Source of the DNA: Chinchilla lanigera
Taxonomy: Eukaryota > Chordata > Mammalia > Rodentia > Chinchillidae
NCBI RefSeq assembly: GCF_000276665.1
Contig: NW_004955469.1
Coordinates: forward strand, 12,444,142 to 12,508,141
Direction: 5' to 3'
DNA: 64,000 nt
The position numbers were made by a program, and so were the translations under genes. This document shows positions 12,421-23,620 of the stretch, in pieces. The notes under the pieces were generated by a model, which worked only from the letters and a program-made list of their open reading frames with translations, had not been told where the DNA came from and ran no database searches. Every line of letters begins with the position of its first letter. Position 1 is the first letter of the stretch.

Positions 12421-12945
12421 GTTTCAAAATCTAATGGTGAAAGCATAAACTGATACCAATTTTTAAAATATTTTACAAAGTTGAAGCTATACATAATCCT
12501 CGATTCAGCAATTTTGCTCCAAAATGTGTACCCCAGAAAAACTTCCCTAATGAGCACAAGGAGATGGGAATAAGAAAGTTCCTAGCAGCATTATAGCAAA
12601 AACTATGGAATCAACCTAAATGCTCCTTCCCTGATGGATAAATAACCTGTAATAAATTCATCTACAGAAGTGAAAACCAATGCCCCATCTGTACAAGGCA
12701 AAGTCTTAATGGAGTGCAACGTGCACGAAGAAAGTGGCTGAAGGCTTTCTATACAACTTCAAGTACAAAAATTTTAATTTTTACCATAGCTGCCTAACAG
12801 GCTACAAAAAGGTGGGGGAGTAAGAGGAGGAGAGTGGGGGGAATCCAGTTATATCATGTACAGGTACAAATTTCCTATGAGGAATGTGACCGTTATGTAT
12901 ATCTGAAATGTACCAATAAAAATAATTTTCTTTGAAAGAAAACAA
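12421..12945 (+). mobile_element. L1 3' end fragment continuing the disrupted element
   Basis: ORF2-proximal blocks (GATTCAGCAATTTTGCTCC, ATGGAATCAACCTAAATGCT, CCTGATGGATAAATAA) are followed by an unusual 3' end reading ATGTATATCTGAAATGTACC then AATAAAAATAATTTTC. Two SINEs separate it from the block ending at 12140. Confidence 0.6.
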
Positions 12946-14163
12946 AGGTGGGCAAACCTTCTGTAAAGGCTGGGTAGTCAGGATTCACAGTGTTGCAGAC
13001 CCCGTCTCTCTCTCTGTTTCTCTGTTTCTCTCAATAGCAGTAGTTTGTAATGAACACATAGTGTAGGGCCTGGCATGTAGGCAGTGACTGGGACAGTTAG
13101 ATCCCTCCCTTTCGGGTCTATCACCTTCCTGTGAGTGGCCGTGCTTGGTAGCGGTAGAGTTTGTCTTAGGTGAGTGGGAATCGCCATCCCTGGCAGCAAA
13201 GGGACGGGGCAAAGGAGCAAGAACAACCTGAGCTGGCCTGGAATTGAAAGGAGAAAGCATTGCTGCTCTCAGCACCTTTCTTCTAATGGACACAGATCCC
13301 GGGTGGGCAGGGACAGTGCTAGGGTTCTGGCCCAGGGTGACCTGTGAACCACTGTTCAGAGGGGTGGGAGTCTGAGGCTCTGAGAACCCATGTCACGTGA
13401 TGGTTAGGCCAGCTTAATATCCACTGGGCCTGATTCTGGCCAGTGATTCCTGCCGAATTACATAAAGTGCCTATTTTTCTTTCTTCCTCATTTCAGTTTT
13501 CTCCCATCCACTTTTTACTCTGGTGATAGTTGTTCTACTCATGGACAGCAGGTTTTGTTATTCTCTGGCACAGCCCAACTTATTCATTCCTCTCTATGCA
13601 TTTCTCCACCCGGCCTGCCTGGTGATGATGTGACATCTCCATGGAAACAGATGTGGATCCCACAGTTGCTTAGCAATGTGCTGCAGGATGGTTAAGCTGT
13701 GCTCTAGTTTCCTGGGGGGCTTGGCATTCTTTGATGTGTCTGTACTATGGACCGGGATGAGTGGGATGCTTCTTCCCTTGCCTCTGCCCTTTTTATGTAA
13801 AAGTAAAAAGTAAAAAGAACTGGAAATTTACCTTGTTTGGGAGGAATGGCATCGTGAGGAGAGCAAAGGGTTTGAAACAAGCAGGAAGAGGAAGACAACA
13901 TGTTCTTTCAGAAGCCCCCATGCTGGAGGCACCTGGGTACCCATTCAGGGGGACCTATGACCAAAGGACTACACAGTATATCCTTGTTGCCTGAACAGTT
14001 ACCTTGGTACAAACCCTGCCCCCATTAAAGCATCCCTTACATTTGAGGGGCCTGCAGCAAGAGGACAGATGGAGGTCACTACCAAAGCTCTGAATACTTA
14101 AAATTATAAACCTAGTTGACAGATTGTTAAATAAAATGCATCCTATCCTCTGACCTCACCAAC
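12946..14163. other. Intergenic, no gene seen
   Basis: Non-repetitive by eye apart from a short (TC)n tract near 13005-13030; no exon signature found. Confidence 0.5.
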
Positions 14164-14975
14164 TGTGTTAGACAGAACAGTGCCCTCCCCATATACCCAC
14201 ACCCTCATCCCAACAACAGGCAGAGATATCCTGTTTATTCAGGGCTGTGAATGGAGTTCAAGTTGCTAGTCAGCTGGTTTTAAGAGAGGGAGATTCTATC
14301 CTGGATCAGGTAGGAGGGCCCCGCATAATCAGAAGGGTCTTGCTGTGCTTTAGCTATGGTGCATGTCCCCAAGGTTCACGCGTCGGAAGCTTGTGGTGCT
14401 GCTGGGACATGGTGTGGGACCTTTCTGAACTCTTTGTGGCACTGCCCTGGAGGGAATGCTGGCATCCTAAAGTGAGTTCTCACAAGGGCTAGTCCTGGTA
14501 AAAGCTGGAACTCGACTTCTATACTACTCTCCAGCTCCTCACTGGACAGTATAATGTTTTTCTCTCACACAAGTTCCTGTGATCCACTGTGAGGTCCTGA
14601 CCAGAGTGGAGCTGATGCAGGCTCTGTTCCCTGTAACCTCCAGAACTGTGTGCTAAATAAATCTCTCTTTTTTTGCCTCAGGTATTTTGTTACAGTAATG
14701 GAAAATGAACTAATACAGGTCCTTTATAGTGGAAGATGGAGACAAAAGATCTGAGTGATGCACGGTGAGAAAGACTCAACTGGCTTTCACAATGGGAGGG
14801 GCTGTCAGAGGAGGAACACCAGTGACCTCCAGAAGACAAAGAAAAACAGGTTCTTCTTCACTAGAGCCTCCAGAAAGACTGCTGACCTACAAAGGCTAAA
14901 ATAATAGATCTCTGTTGTTTTAAGTCACTGAAGTTTTGGAAACTTGTAGAGACAGTATGGTGACGGTAATATGAC
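14164..14975 (+). mobile_element. MLT1-like LTR interrupted by a younger MaLR LTR
   Basis: Outer flanks 14164-14340 (TGTGTTAGACAGAACAGTGCC...) and 14718-14975 (GTCCTTTATAGTGGAAGATGG ... GTTTTAAGTCACTGAAGTTTTG) are two halves of one MLT1-style LTR. The polyadenylation-proximal motif GTTGTTTTAAG-CACT is typical of the group. The interruption is the LTR at 14341-14717. Confidence 0.7.
14341..14717 (+). mobile_element. MaLR-type solo LTR, 377 bp, nested in an MLT1-like LTR
   Basis: Starts TGCTGTGCTTTAGCTATGG and ends GAACTAATACA, with an AATAAA near 14655. Flanks are GGTCT (14336-14340) and GGTCC (14718-14722), a 5-bp duplication with one substitution, as expected for ERVL-MaLR elements. Confidence 0.8.
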
Positions 14976-15239
14976 AATGATGTTGTACAGCCTGTGGCCC
15001 AGGCAAAACTAGCACCAGAGAAAACAGTAGTCATTTCCTCCCCCTCTGTCTTACGCCAGCCTCTTCAAAACAAAGGAAAAGCTCAGACGCACTAAAAAGC
15101 CAATCCTGTCTTGAGGCAAAATTCAACCCAAATTCAACCCTCCCACGAGCAGAGGGGAGCAGGGTGGCTCTTCCACGCTTGAAGGCAAAGTGGGGGCCTG
15201 GCACCACCATGGACTCAGAAGTGGCCCTGCTTATCTGAC

Positions 15240-15330
15240 CCCACCACCAACTGTGACCTTGGGTAAGTCACAGAACTTGGTGGTACATAAGAGTCCTCAT
15301 CTGAGATGGAGTTTGGCAACGGCCTTCATA
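15240..15330 (+). repeat. MIR fragment
   Basis: CTGTGACCTTGGGTAAGTCA followed by CTCATCTGAGATGGAG is the MIR core pattern. Confidence 0.6.
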
Positions 15331-17639
15331 AGGGAAAAGAGGCTCTTCCTTCCCTCAGCTGTCTTGAAGTTGAGTAAATTGTCTTGCTGAGTCCTGAGGG
15401 GCATGTTCTGAGCAGTCAGGAATTGCAAAACATCCTTTCCTCATTCTTCTCAGTCACCCTAGACACACAGACTGTGCAGGTCCAGGACACATCTCTCCTC
15501 CTCCAGCAAGGCTTTGGCGACCACTGCCGCCCATGCCCAGCACTGCGCGCTGTAGTACTTCTGCATCCTCACTTTCTTCTCAGCACGTAACGATACGCAA
15601 GCGTGTTTAGTATAAACTCTGTTCACAGGCTGTTTCGTGCCTCTAGTCCCTACACAGGGCACACACAGTTCTAGGCACATTGTAGGCGTCAGCAGATCAT
15701 TGTTGCACAGTGGTTATCAGTGGGTATACTCAGGCTTCAGGAGAGCTGGCTACATGGTCAAGCCAAAGCTTAGAATAGCTTGTAACTGGCAGGCTTTTCT
15801 TCTCTGCTAAGCGCAATGGCTTGAGTGGCTTCACACTTTCACCTCCCCCCAGACTCCTTCCCTGGGACCCCTGAGCACTGTGTGTAGGCTGATCCTGGCG
15901 GCAGTATCGGGGCTGATCCTGTGCTCAGCTGAGGAGAAGTTAAAATCCTTTGATTTTAAATTAATCGGGGGAGTTGCCTTTGACCCGGCTGCCTGGGGAC
16001 CTTCTTCTCCCGCCTTGTTCTCAGGTCTGTGAACAGGCTTTATTTGCTGGCCACAGCGCCTCCAGCTCGTGATCCAGTGGCCATCTGATTCCCTGGGCCA
16101 CGACAGCCAGCTCAGATCCTGTTTCCCTCGGGCACTCAGTCTGACTGGGGTCTGGCATCCCATGTCTCCTGCTCTTGGGACACCTATTGATCCACCTATA
16201 TTTGGCCAAGATGTGCATTCAGCGCGCCTTGGAAGGGGGCCCCCTGAACTTGGGGTTTTCTTGGCTGAATTAAAACAGCCACACCTAAAGCTGAAGATAA
16301 GCGTCTTCCCTACAGCTTCTTCGTGCTCAGCCACCTCTGGAATGACTGATGTTGATCCCATCCACTGGGATCCCAGGTGGATGCAAGTCACCAAGTCTTG
16401 CGTTTCCTCTGGGGAAACTACTTGGGTGCCTGGCCCACTGTGAACCGACCCAAATGAGGCTCCGGTCGACCAAAGGAATCTGCTCCTTACAGAACCACAC
16501 CCTGATCTTCTCTGTCTCTCACCTTCCCTGAGAAAAACAGAAGACCAAATTATCTCTCCTGCTCATAACCACCCGGTGGCCATTCCTGGGCTTCTATTTA
16601 GCCGAAGCCCATCAACATCTAGACTAGGTTCTGAGTCTTCCGGTCCACTTCCTGTTTGGGGCAGAGTTTTGAAGTGTGATGAAACGGTTCATGGGGTGTG
16701 CAAAAGGAGGTCACTGAGCAAGCGAGTTCCTGCCTTTCAAGCACCACCAAGGAGAAAGAGCAAGAGCATGGCCAGTCCTTCTCCAGTGTCCTCTACTTTT
16801 CTCTGTATACCTTGGCTCGTGGGCATGCACTGAAAGAAACATCCAGACATAAAATCACGGTGAACGGACTATCCGTATTTTCAAGTTGACCAGGATGTTC
16901 ACTGCTGGATGCCTCTTGCCTGATACATTCTTGGCGTCTTGGGAGGCAGATCGTGCCTCATCTGGGTGTCAGAAACACTTGCTGGCGGTAGTTAGTAGGG
17001 TCATCAGCTGAGTGAAGAGACAAGTCCCATGCTGGCTGGAATTGCTGTTGAAACATGGTCCACAGGGCAGATCACAGTGTCATCAAGGAAGTTCACTCCA
17101 GGCTGGGGACCTCCTAGAGGGACTTGTGCAGTTATCCCTGGCCATTTTGGATTCAGCCAGTGTACGCCTGATGTCTTCAGTACAACTTTCACCTTGTCAC
17201 GCTGTAGGGAGCAGCTGACTGTGTTTGCCCCAGGGGCTTCCTTGGTCCTAGGTTACAACTTCTTTCTGGAATTTCCAGACTTTCCCTTTTCTTTAGGAAT
17301 ACATTTCTATTTTTATGTGGTCTGCATTTCTGGGAGGATATTCTTGAGTGTGAGTAACTTATTTTGGTTCTTCAAAGCTCCTCTCCTTTGCCCAGATGGT
17401 CTTCCTTTCAACCCCTTGCCGTATTTTAATGATCCTTTATTCTTAGAGAATTTTTCTGAGTGATATATTTGATTCAAAGTTTTAGGCCAAGGCAGAACAT
17501 TTCATTGCTAATTCCTGTCCATATGCTGGTGTTTGATCCTACTGGGAGAAATCTGTGCTTAGCGGAGGTCATCAGAACAGCTTCCCCAGGTCAGGTCTGG
17601 GCAACACCTGCATCTACAATCATCATGTTTCCTAAGGCG

Positions 17640-17780
17640 CAGACTGCCGGGTGTACCTGCAAACCCACTGGGTGAACATTTTGGTGGGTGGAGGTGGGGA
17701 CAAGCAGCCCTGGAATCTGCATTTTCCACAAATGCAGCAGGTGATTCTTGTACAATGTGGAGTTTGGGAACCACTGCCAA
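17640..17780 (+). mobile_element. MER20/MER58-like hAT fragment
   Basis: GGAATCTGCATTTTCCACAA, GGTGATTCTTGTACAATGTG and GAGTTTGGGAACCACTG are the 3' half and terminal repeat of an ancient Charlie-type element. The 5' terminus is not visible. Confidence 0.6.
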
Positions 17781-18910
17781 GAAGCAAGAGGAGCATCCCT
17801 CCTGGTTGTTCCCCGAGGCTACCTTTCTCTGTAAATCTCAACTCACAAGCCTGCATCTTGAGAAGGACCCTGCTGTTGGGCCTTCTTACCTGTCTTTGTG
17901 GCCAGGATGTGGCTTCCAGTCACTTTCATAACATGTAGAGTCCTGATTGCCCTCCTGAAGGTGAGCTGCACTGTCATAGATGACTCCGTGGGAACAGATC
18001 TGGCTACAGTGCCTGGGGTGGGGGCTGAGTGGAGAAAAAGGGGGTCTTGGCCGATAGACGGGTGCTTCCCCAATTTCCCATATAGCAATACAAAAATGAC
18101 ACTTGAATGGCATGCTGGAATACCACATGAGGTTTCCTAGAGGGTCTAGCCTCCCCAAGCCTGGTCTGGCCATTCCAAGGACTGGGACAATGGAACCCTC
18201 ACACATCAGTAGCCATTTCTTGGAAGCCCTGGGTTATGTTTGCTGCTGTGGCCCAGATTAGAGACAGACAATGGTCTGTGGTAAGAGAGAAGAGAAAAGG
18301 AAAAAACAGATGGGAATTTTAGTGTTTAACAACGCATATAATGTGTGGAAAATAGAAGGGAAGGAGTCAGGTGTTCTCTGGGAGGTGAGACCCCATCGGA
18401 AACAATGACAGCTTGCCCTTGTTGCTGTCAAAGATTTTCACTGCCCTCTCACTCCTTTCCTTCCTGTCATCTTCCCTGGTCACTTATCCCAGCCACTACG
18501 TCAAACGGCCTGAGGCTGCAGAAGGTGGAGAGCTGAGGATCCCCAGATAATGAGGGAAGGTGACTACCTTACCTCCCCACTCTGCGTGCTCCTTCTAATG
18601 ATGTATTCTGTTCTTCTAAGGAAGTATTCTGTTTCTCCTTTTTTTTTTGTTGTTAATTAAAGCATACATACACAGGGAGGTATTTTTTTTCATGCATGAC
18701 TCCAGGGGCTGAGAAAAGGCGTTTGTCACTGGCCTTTTTAAACCCTAACTCAGTGTTTTGCATGTTTTTGCACCGCTATGTCAGCACATGGGCAGGTGGT
18801 TCATGTGCCCTTTTCATGAGCCCCTGTTCTGGACAGGTCAGACTTCTCACCTTGCAGTTTACTGAAACAGACTCCTAAATTCTGGGCTTATGTGGCTGCA
18901 CCCAAGTCTT

Positions 18911-18930
18911 CCAGCCACTAGATGGCAGAG
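18911..18930 (+). promoter_or_regulatory. CTCF-like motif
   Basis: CCAGCCACTAGATGGCAGAG shares CCACTAGATGGC with the 41248 site but diverges at the 3' end of the core. Confidence 0.3.
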
Positions 18931-19824
18931 TAGAGATCGCCACTTCCTAATGACCTCAAATCCATAACTCAGTTCCTATTCAACAAATCAACAAATCTCT
19001 TAGCCCCTTACAACTTGCATCCCCAAATGCATTTGCCTTAGAGGAAACATGAAGAGGAATAAGCTCACAAGCAGGCTAGACCCCAGAGACAACTTTGGTT
19101 TAAACACAGGTGCAGCTTTACGCTGGTACAGTTCTGGAGAGCTTCTTCAGGAAAACAAAACGCAAGTTACTTTTACCAGTTTTACAGACAACAGAAGACC
19201 ATGTAATTGAGAGGCCCTGAAGATTATGCTTCATAAAGGTCCCGGTACATCTGCCTCTGCTTAGACACACTGAAGACGGTTGAGGGCCTGCCAAGGCCCA
19301 GGTCACTATTGTCTTCTGTGGGCATCCTGCTTGGCACAGGTGCAAAACTACAGTACCCTTGCGTCTGAAGACAGCAGTTGTCCCGGGGCCTCGAGGCCCT
19401 TTTAAAATGTCAGGCTAATTATTAAGTGATTAGATAATAGCTACAGTGTGCGCTGTCTGGGTGAGCTGTGCTGCAGCGACCAAAACAACTTAAGAATGCC
19501 AAGTGACATGTTTGGAAAGGAGCGAAGAGCTAAGTGTTTCAGGCCTGGAGGGTGGAAACAAGCCGGAGGTGGCCTCTGCCAGGAAGAGACCTCACAGGGG
19601 AAGGACAAGTGTGCAGGCGGAGAAGGCTGAGGCTGTGCAGACTTCTCTAGCAAAGACCCAGACCAGCTGCTCTGCCCCACCCCAACTAAGCTCTTTACAG
19701 GAATTCTTTCATTTCATCTGCAAAACAGCCTTTTAAGGTGGAGGCTGCTCCTAATGAACACGTGAAAACCCAAGATGGATGCTATTCTCCTGGTAAATGG
19801 TGGGATCTGTTTTCATTTTGTTTT

Positions 19825-20015
19825 ACATTTTTATACTGGGGATTGAGCCCAGGGTCTTCTCACCGAGCTACAACAACAACCCCTTTTTTATTTTTTATTT
19901 TGACACAGAGTCTTGCTGAATCACAAAGTTGCTTGGGCCAGGCTCACACTTGTGATCCTTCTGCCTCAGCCTCCCAGGGTGCTTTGATTGCAGGCGTGCC
20001 TCACCAAGCTCGGCT
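19825..20015 (-). mobile_element. Composite ID+B1 SINE, antisense
   Basis: An antisense ID-like part (ACTGGGGATTGAGCCCAGGG, CACCGAGCTACAAC) is joined to an antisense B1 part (TGACACAGAGTCTTGCTGAA, CTGCCTCAGCCTCCCAGG, TTGCAGGCGTGCCTCACCA). The same arrangement recurs at 29185, so this is an element class (B4/MEN-like), not chance neighbours. Confidence 0.7.
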
Positions 20016-20093
20016 TCTGGTTCACATTTTAGCTCCTATACTACCAGTGCAGAGCTCCCCAGACTAGGAAGCCCTCTCTTTCTTAGTCTTTTT

Positions 20094-20180
20094 TTTTTTT
20101 TTTCCGGTACCGGGAATCAAACTCATGACCTTGTGCTTGCCAGGCAGGCGCTGTGCCACTGAGCTAAATCCCCAGCCCCT
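20094..20180 (-). mobile_element. ID-like SINE, antisense, with 15-bp target duplication
   Basis: Antisense tRNA-like body (CCGGTACCGGGAATCAAACT, GCTTGCCAGGCAGGCGCTGT, GAGCTAAATCCCCAGCCCC) is flanked by TTTCTTAGTCTTTTT at 20079-20093 and 20181-20195. Confidence 0.9.
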
Positions 20181-20802
20181 TTTCTTAGTCTTTTTCTTGA
20201 ATGCATGGGAGCTCCACTCTGGAGTCATAAATGACATTCCCCACCAGTCCCATCCTGGAATGCTTATAGTCAGGACTGAGGTCCTTCTGGCCTGGGGCCT
20301 GGGCATCGTGGAGTTTTCATAAGGCGCTGTAGAACCACAAGACATTATAGCACCAAGAGAGGCTTGAGAGGGACTGACTTAGGCCTGTAATTTGCAAATG
20401 CACTCTGGGGAAATCTAGGAAGTGCATGGAGCTTTTGAGGAGTGGAGAAGTTAGAGAAAAGATTTGATAGGGGGTCAAGTGGAGAGAAAGGGCAGCTTTG
20501 AAGAACTTCATCCCCAAACACAATCAGAGCAGCTTCACTTTATATGATGTCATACTGGGCTTCCTGCTAAACTTTTGTTTGAATGGGGGCCTCTGCAAAA
20601 TGTGTGCAGACCCACCGAGGTCCTTCTAGTCCTGCCCCTGCACCATGGCTGATTGGAAAAATTATTCAAGATCAAGCAGCTGAAGCAAGAAGGTCCTTAC
20701 TTCTTCTTTAAGACAGCCTGATACAACTTATGCATAAAACAGAATACTTACGGTTACAAAGGAAACCAATTACATTGAAACACAGTTATCAAAATATTTT
20801 TT

Positions 20803-21389
20803 CCCACCAAAAACAAGCAGCCTTTATTGCAGGATTACAAAACGCTTTCCATTTTGCCAATATTTTACAACGCACTTTGCTTCAAGGGTTGAGAAGGAGA
20901 AGGAGAAGGAGAAGGAGAGGAGAAGGAAAAGGGAAACTAAACAGGGAGATTTCAATGCCATTTCTAAAAGAAAAACTGTCCCGGCCCTCCCACCCAAATA
21001 AAAATCCAAATGTCACGTAATTTCACTCCCCGAGAAGAGGCCACGAGGAAAGCAGCAGGCAAAACTCTCGCACTTTCACTGTGGATCATGTCAGGGACAA
21101 AGGAACATTTAAAGCAGTCATCGGTTCGGTCAGTTGCGCTGATCATTTCTGTAGTCATTTCTGCCTCCTATTTTTCCTGCATAGCCACCTCGGTCTCCAT
21201 GGCCACCACCACTCCTGTCTCCTCCATAGCCTCCACTTCGGTGTCCACCGTAGCCTCCACTGCCACCACCACCGCGTCTCCTCCGTATTCCACTCGACTT
21301 CAGTGTCCTCCATAACCTCCTCAATCTCCTCTGTAGCCACCTCCTCAGTCTCCACCATACCCACCACTTCTGTCTCCACCAGAGCTGCC
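20803..21389 (-). pseudogene. TAF15: Processed pseudogene of TAF15, 5'-truncated
   Basis: The minus strand encodes the Gly-Tyr-Gly-Gly-Asp-Arg repeat tail of an FET-family RNA-binding protein. It ends in [12 protein letters not shown], the distinctive C-terminus of TAF15 rather than of FUS or EWSR1. An uninterrupted 3' UTR follows, ending in AATAAAGGCTGC near 20820-20831. Only the last RGG-rich portion and 3' UTR are present, with no introns. The frame is dead: a TGA replaces the CGA codon just after RNDQRN, at least two repeat-unit arginines read TGA, and there is a frameshift farther 5'. The insert is flanked by perfect 13-bp copies of CAAAATATTTTTT (20790-20802 and 21390-21402), the mark of L1-mediated retrotransposition. 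The A-tail is only the few A residues shared with the target duplication. Confidence 0.88.
20888..20932 (+). repeat. (GGAGAA)n purine tract inside the TAF15 pseudogene
   Basis: Five to six GGAGAA units in the region derived from the TAF15 3' UTR. Confidence 0.85.
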
Positions 21390-21657
21390 CAAAATATTTT
21401 TTAAAACTTCAACTTTGTGATACCACATCACAGAGGCTTGTTAATGTATTAAGCAAGATCCATAACAGGTCCAGCAACCACCATGATTCTGACAGTGATG
21501 AGCTTCACAATAATGAAGATATCTGCAATAAATGCATGGGATGTGAAAGATACCTTTGATTCTATTGCTAACAAAGCAGGGATGCTGCTAGGACATCTGA
21601 GGCTCATTGACTTCATTCATAATGGTAGGAAATGCTAAATTTCAGCTGAAGGCTAGT

Positions 21658-21950
21658 TGTTATGGTGTCTATCTAGACGTCCTCCAAGAACCTCATGCAC
21701 GCATAGTGGAGCTTTTGGATGGTGATTGGGTTATGGGGGCCTTATGGCTGACTTGTTAAGAGGTAGGGTCTAGTTGGAAATGGTGGGTTACTGTGGGCGT
21801 GACCTGGAAGGGTGTGTCTCTCTTCCCCTCCTGTGCTGTCTTGCATCGGAGCCAGCCATCTGTGGGCTAAAAAGCACCTCAAAATAAACCTCTCCTATAA
21901 GATGTAAGTGTTGGGTATTGTGTCCCAGTGATGAGAAAGTATCTATGACA
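21658..21950 (+). mobile_element. MaLR-type solo LTR, 293 bp
   Basis: Starts TGTTATGGTGTCTATCTAGA and ends GTATCTATGACA, containing AAAATAAACCTCTCC. Flanks CTAGT (21653-21657) and CTAAT (21951-21955) form a 5-bp duplication with one change. Its general layout matches the LTR at 14341. Confidence 0.7.
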
Positions 21951-23546
21951 CTAATAGAAATAAAAATAAAGATGTGGCCTTTTCCCCCATCCAAGTTCAC
22001 AGATTCCTTGAATTCTACCCACAGGTCCCACAGCCCCAAGTGTAGGTCCATCAGTCCAGATCACACTAGGCATTTGAATTAGTATTGCTGATTACCACCG
22101 TTAGGATTTTCTTCTAGTTCAGTGGCATAGCGGCATGGCTTCTCACAGCTTTTTTTCTGCTGTAAGTCCTGGGGACCAGTGAGGCGGGATATATCTCCAC
22201 ATCTTTTCTTGCTGGACTTTAGCTAAAATGCCTGTGGTCCAGAGCCTGTCCTTCCACCAGCAAAAGCTGCAAAAGGAAGTTTGTAGCCTGAGCCCAGGAT
22301 GTATCCATCACCCCAAGACCAGAGCCCATGCTCCTGGCCCTTCCTGCCCTCACGCCATGAGAGGCCAAGGCCCAGCACATGGCCTCCTCGTCAACTTAGC
22401 AGAGCATCTCTGTGACAAAGGCGTGGGATGAGGCGGCCCATTGAGCTTCAGGGAGCTATTTGGGGATGAGTGGCTTATTGTTCTCTCCTTCCAGTGTTTG
22501 TCTTCAGACTCATTCACAGAATGCCATAGAGGTCACAAGAGAGGGTGGTGCTTTCTTTTTCTGCACCCGTGGAGGGTTGGGAGGGAGGAGAACAAGGCTC
22601 AGTGTGCCTCGTACTTCTCAGGAAGGAAACTGCAGGCCATCACCATTTCTCAGAACCTCTCAGCAGTGCCGCATCGTCTCTCGGATGGCCTACTGTGTGG
22701 TGGACTCTTGGCTTAGGCTAGAAGATGGGCGGGGCTGGGATTGTCCCAGGCAGGCCAAGAGTATCTTGCTGGAAGGACCTCAGAGAACACGCAGCCCACC
22801 ACGTCGTTGCCCAGATGGGAAGGCTGATACCAGGTCCCAATGAGTGCAGCAGAGCCAACATCCACAGCCCTTGTCCGATCTCTTCTGGGCCAGACCTGAT
22901 GTAAGCCTCGGGCTCCAGGGGCTCCTATATCTCTCTCAGTCTCATGTCCGAGGCCTTAGCCAGCCCTGGGCAGTGTGGCGGCTCTGGTCCTGGAGTTTCT
23001 GTTCCTGCTGCAAGGGCCTCTGACCACCCAGAGTGATGTGTCCTCTAACCCAGTGTGGGAAGCCTCCCCTTCCTGGGGCAAATCTGACCTTCAAGGCACT
23101 CTGCCCTAGTACCATCCAAAGTTCTTGCTCATAAATGGGGCACTTTCAAGGATGGCTTTGCGGGCTAGGATGACCCAAAGTGCTCTGTCATGTGCCTCTG
23201 TATCCCATGCTGGCCAGGGCCATCCTGAGCCTTGCTTGGGGGTCTCTCCTAGAAAGATGCCCACACCAAGCCTCAGTTTTGGGTGTCCCACCCACACCTG
23301 CAGCACCCAGCTGCTCCTTCTGACCTGCCCAGCAGCTACCTCCCTCCAGGAATCGCTCCCAGTCTCTGTGTCTTCAGACAAAGCATGCAGACCCCGGAGG
23401 TCGGCAGTAGACCACCACTCTCCCCATCCCTCCCAGCCCTGGAGTGAGGCCGACTCTGCAGCCCAAGTCAACTCCCTGTCCTCACTCTCCTCACATCCTG
23501 GCCTGACTCAGGAAGGTCCAGGGCCCAAGTCAAGAGTGTAAGTTCT
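21951..23546. other. Intergenic, no gene seen
   Basis: GC-richer unique sequence. Open frames such as 22460-22843 and 23125-23541 are of low-information composition and unsupported. Confidence 0.5.
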
Positions 23547-23620
23547 GCCAGGGATATAGCTCAGTCGCTTAGCGCCTGCCTGCCAAGTATGAGGTTGTGA
23601 GTTGATTCCCAGTACCAGCG
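23547..23620 (+). mobile_element. ID-like SINE, sense, diverged
   Basis: GGGATATAGCTCAGTCGCTT, AGCGCCTGCCTGCCAAG, GAGTTGATTCCCAGTACCAG; the A-tail is missing. It abuts the truncated LTR at 23621. Confidence 0.75.

Larger units (their letters stand above)
14976..19824. other. Intergenic, mostly unique sequence
   Basis: Holds a MIR (15240), a MER20-like piece (17640) and a CTCF-like motif (18911). Open frames up to 187 codons (15831-16394, minus) have no recognisable protein features. Confidence 0.5.

Noticed and set aside
15831..16394. 187-codon open frame, minus strand
   Set aside because: No recognisable motif or family, and an equally long frame lies opposite on the + strand. No supporting splice sites or upstream promoter.
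21010..21404. Ser/Thr/Val-rich open frames on the + strand
   Set aside because: They are the antisense of the TAF15 glycine-rich repeats.
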